This document shows positions 5,018-5,211 of a DNA stretch of 5,211 nucleotides, one piece after another (within the stretch, counting starts at the first letter, position 1; each line of letters begins with the position of its first letter). The stretch lies in contig JAHDSP010000547.1 in the NCBI GenBank assembly GCA_018432645.1, positions 1 through 5,211 on the forward strand, written 5' to 3'. Made by a program: the position numbers and the translations under genes. A model generated the notes under the pieces. It was not told the origin of the DNA. It made no database searches and saw nothing but the letters and a program-made list of their open reading frames with translations. This DNA comes from Bacteroidales bacterium. Lineage in GTDB: Bacteria > Bacteroidota > Bacteroidia > Bacteroidales > DTU049.

Positions 5018-5211
5018 ATGAATTCAAAAGAGATATTTAGTTTGGCATTAAATATAGAAAAACCATGGTATATCAAAGATATTATATTAGAAAAATTTAA
5101 TGCGAACATAGTTTTTGATAAATTTCACGTAAATGAATCCTTTTATAAAGTATGGCAATTGGAGCGAAGGGAAAATAAAATGCTGAAAGGTCATAAATAT
5201 ACATTTTTAAA
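5018..5211 (+). pseudogene. ISL3-family transposase with large in-frame internal deletion (3' end outside window)
   Basis: The frame from ATG 5018 reads MNSKEIFSLALNIEKPWYIK, the usual ISL3 transposase N-terminus ('LF.LAL....PWYVKDI'). Within a few residues it passes into NANIVFDKFHV (28-38), which in full-length family members lies past the middle of the protein and carries the second catalytic Asp (here Asp34). It then continues normally with ERRENKMLKGHKYTFL (49-64). Compared with a typical transposase of about 400 residues, roughly 200 are missing between residues about 22 and 29, including the zinc-finger or helix-turn-helix region and the first catalytic Asp. The join is in frame with no stop, but the product cannot be a working transposase. 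The window ends inside the frame. Confidence 0.82.

Larger units (their letters stand above)
4960..5211 (+). mobile_element. Left end of a second ISL3-family element, internally deleted (cut by window edge)
   Basis: It begins with the 26-bp inverted repeat at 4960-4985, then 32 bases of leader, then an ISL3 transposase reading frame from 5018 to the window end. The element has the same orientation as the one at 1-138, so the two form direct repeats around 4,821 bp. The transposase frame lacks most of its first half. If its right end is intact it could behave as a non-autonomous element moved by a full-length copy elsewhere. Confidence 0.78.

Noticed and set aside
4912..5109. A 65-codon minus-strand frame across the IS left end
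   Set aside because: It is antisense to the inverted repeat and the start of the ISL3 transposase, and its hydrophobic, Phe/Ile-rich make-up is what AT-rich antisense gives.
1..5211. A composite transposon carrying the genes between the two IS ends
   Set aside because: The outer ends of both copies are not visible, at least one transposase is inactive, and the cargo is ordinary chromosomal housekeeping genes. Independent IS insertions explain it better.
1..5211. CRISPR array, toxin-antitoxin pair, phage or defence genes
   Set aside because: No regularly spaced repeats and no recognisable gene of these kinds on either strand.

Overview
The window is a strongly AT-rich stretch of a Bacteroidota genome, most likely Bacteroidales or a close relative. 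Lineage evidence: an FKBP lipoprotein, a secreted protein of the 'DGVYL...RHPL' type, an alpha-helical membrane-anchored protein of the Bacteroidota-specific DUF7935 type, promoters with the Bacteroidota -7 element TAnnTTTG, and no clear Shine-Dalgarno sequences. The AT bias, degraded IS copies and a decayed-looking intergenic stretch would suit a host-restricted or reducing genome, but that is inference and no species can be named from the sequence.

Layout, left to right. Positions 1-138 are the right end of an ISL3-family insertion sequence (transposase C-terminus plus terminal inverted repeat). A lipoprotein FKBP-type peptidyl-prolyl isomerase follows on the + strand (194-742). It converges, with only 4 bp between stop codons, on a minus-strand unit reading tRNA-Arg(UCG) (1863-1790), a hotdog thioesterase of the FlK-like family (1768-1373) and a secreted protein of unknown function (1376-747). 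The last two overlap by ATGA. Farther right on the minus strand are a DUF7935-type protein (2480-1941) and dihydropteroate synthase folP (3384-2545). Thymidylate kinase tmk (3427-4095) is divergent from folP, then come tRNA-Glu(UUC) (4253-4327) and rpsT for ribosomal protein S20 (4351-4620) with a clear hairpin terminator. About 270 bp without a recognisable gene leads to the left end of a second ISL3-family element (4960 to the window end). Its transposase has lost a large internal part, so that the N-terminus is joined in frame to the second-Asp region.

How the parts relate. folP and tmk share one short divergent promoter region and both bear on thymidylate supply: DHPS makes the folate precursor and Tmk phosphorylates dTMP. 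Each tRNA gene sits just upstream of a protein gene on the same strand, with a short similar spacer and no visible promoter between, so tRNA-mRNA co-transcription is likely. The octamer TAATTTTG occurs exactly five times in the window, each time just upstream of a transcription unit. The core is ordinary housekeeping content bracketed by two same-orientation IS ends. I see no defence system, CRISPR array or clearly novel gene cluster. The most informative signals are the internally deleted IS copy, the uniform promoter octamer with very short predicted leaders, and the paired tRNA-mRNA arrangement.
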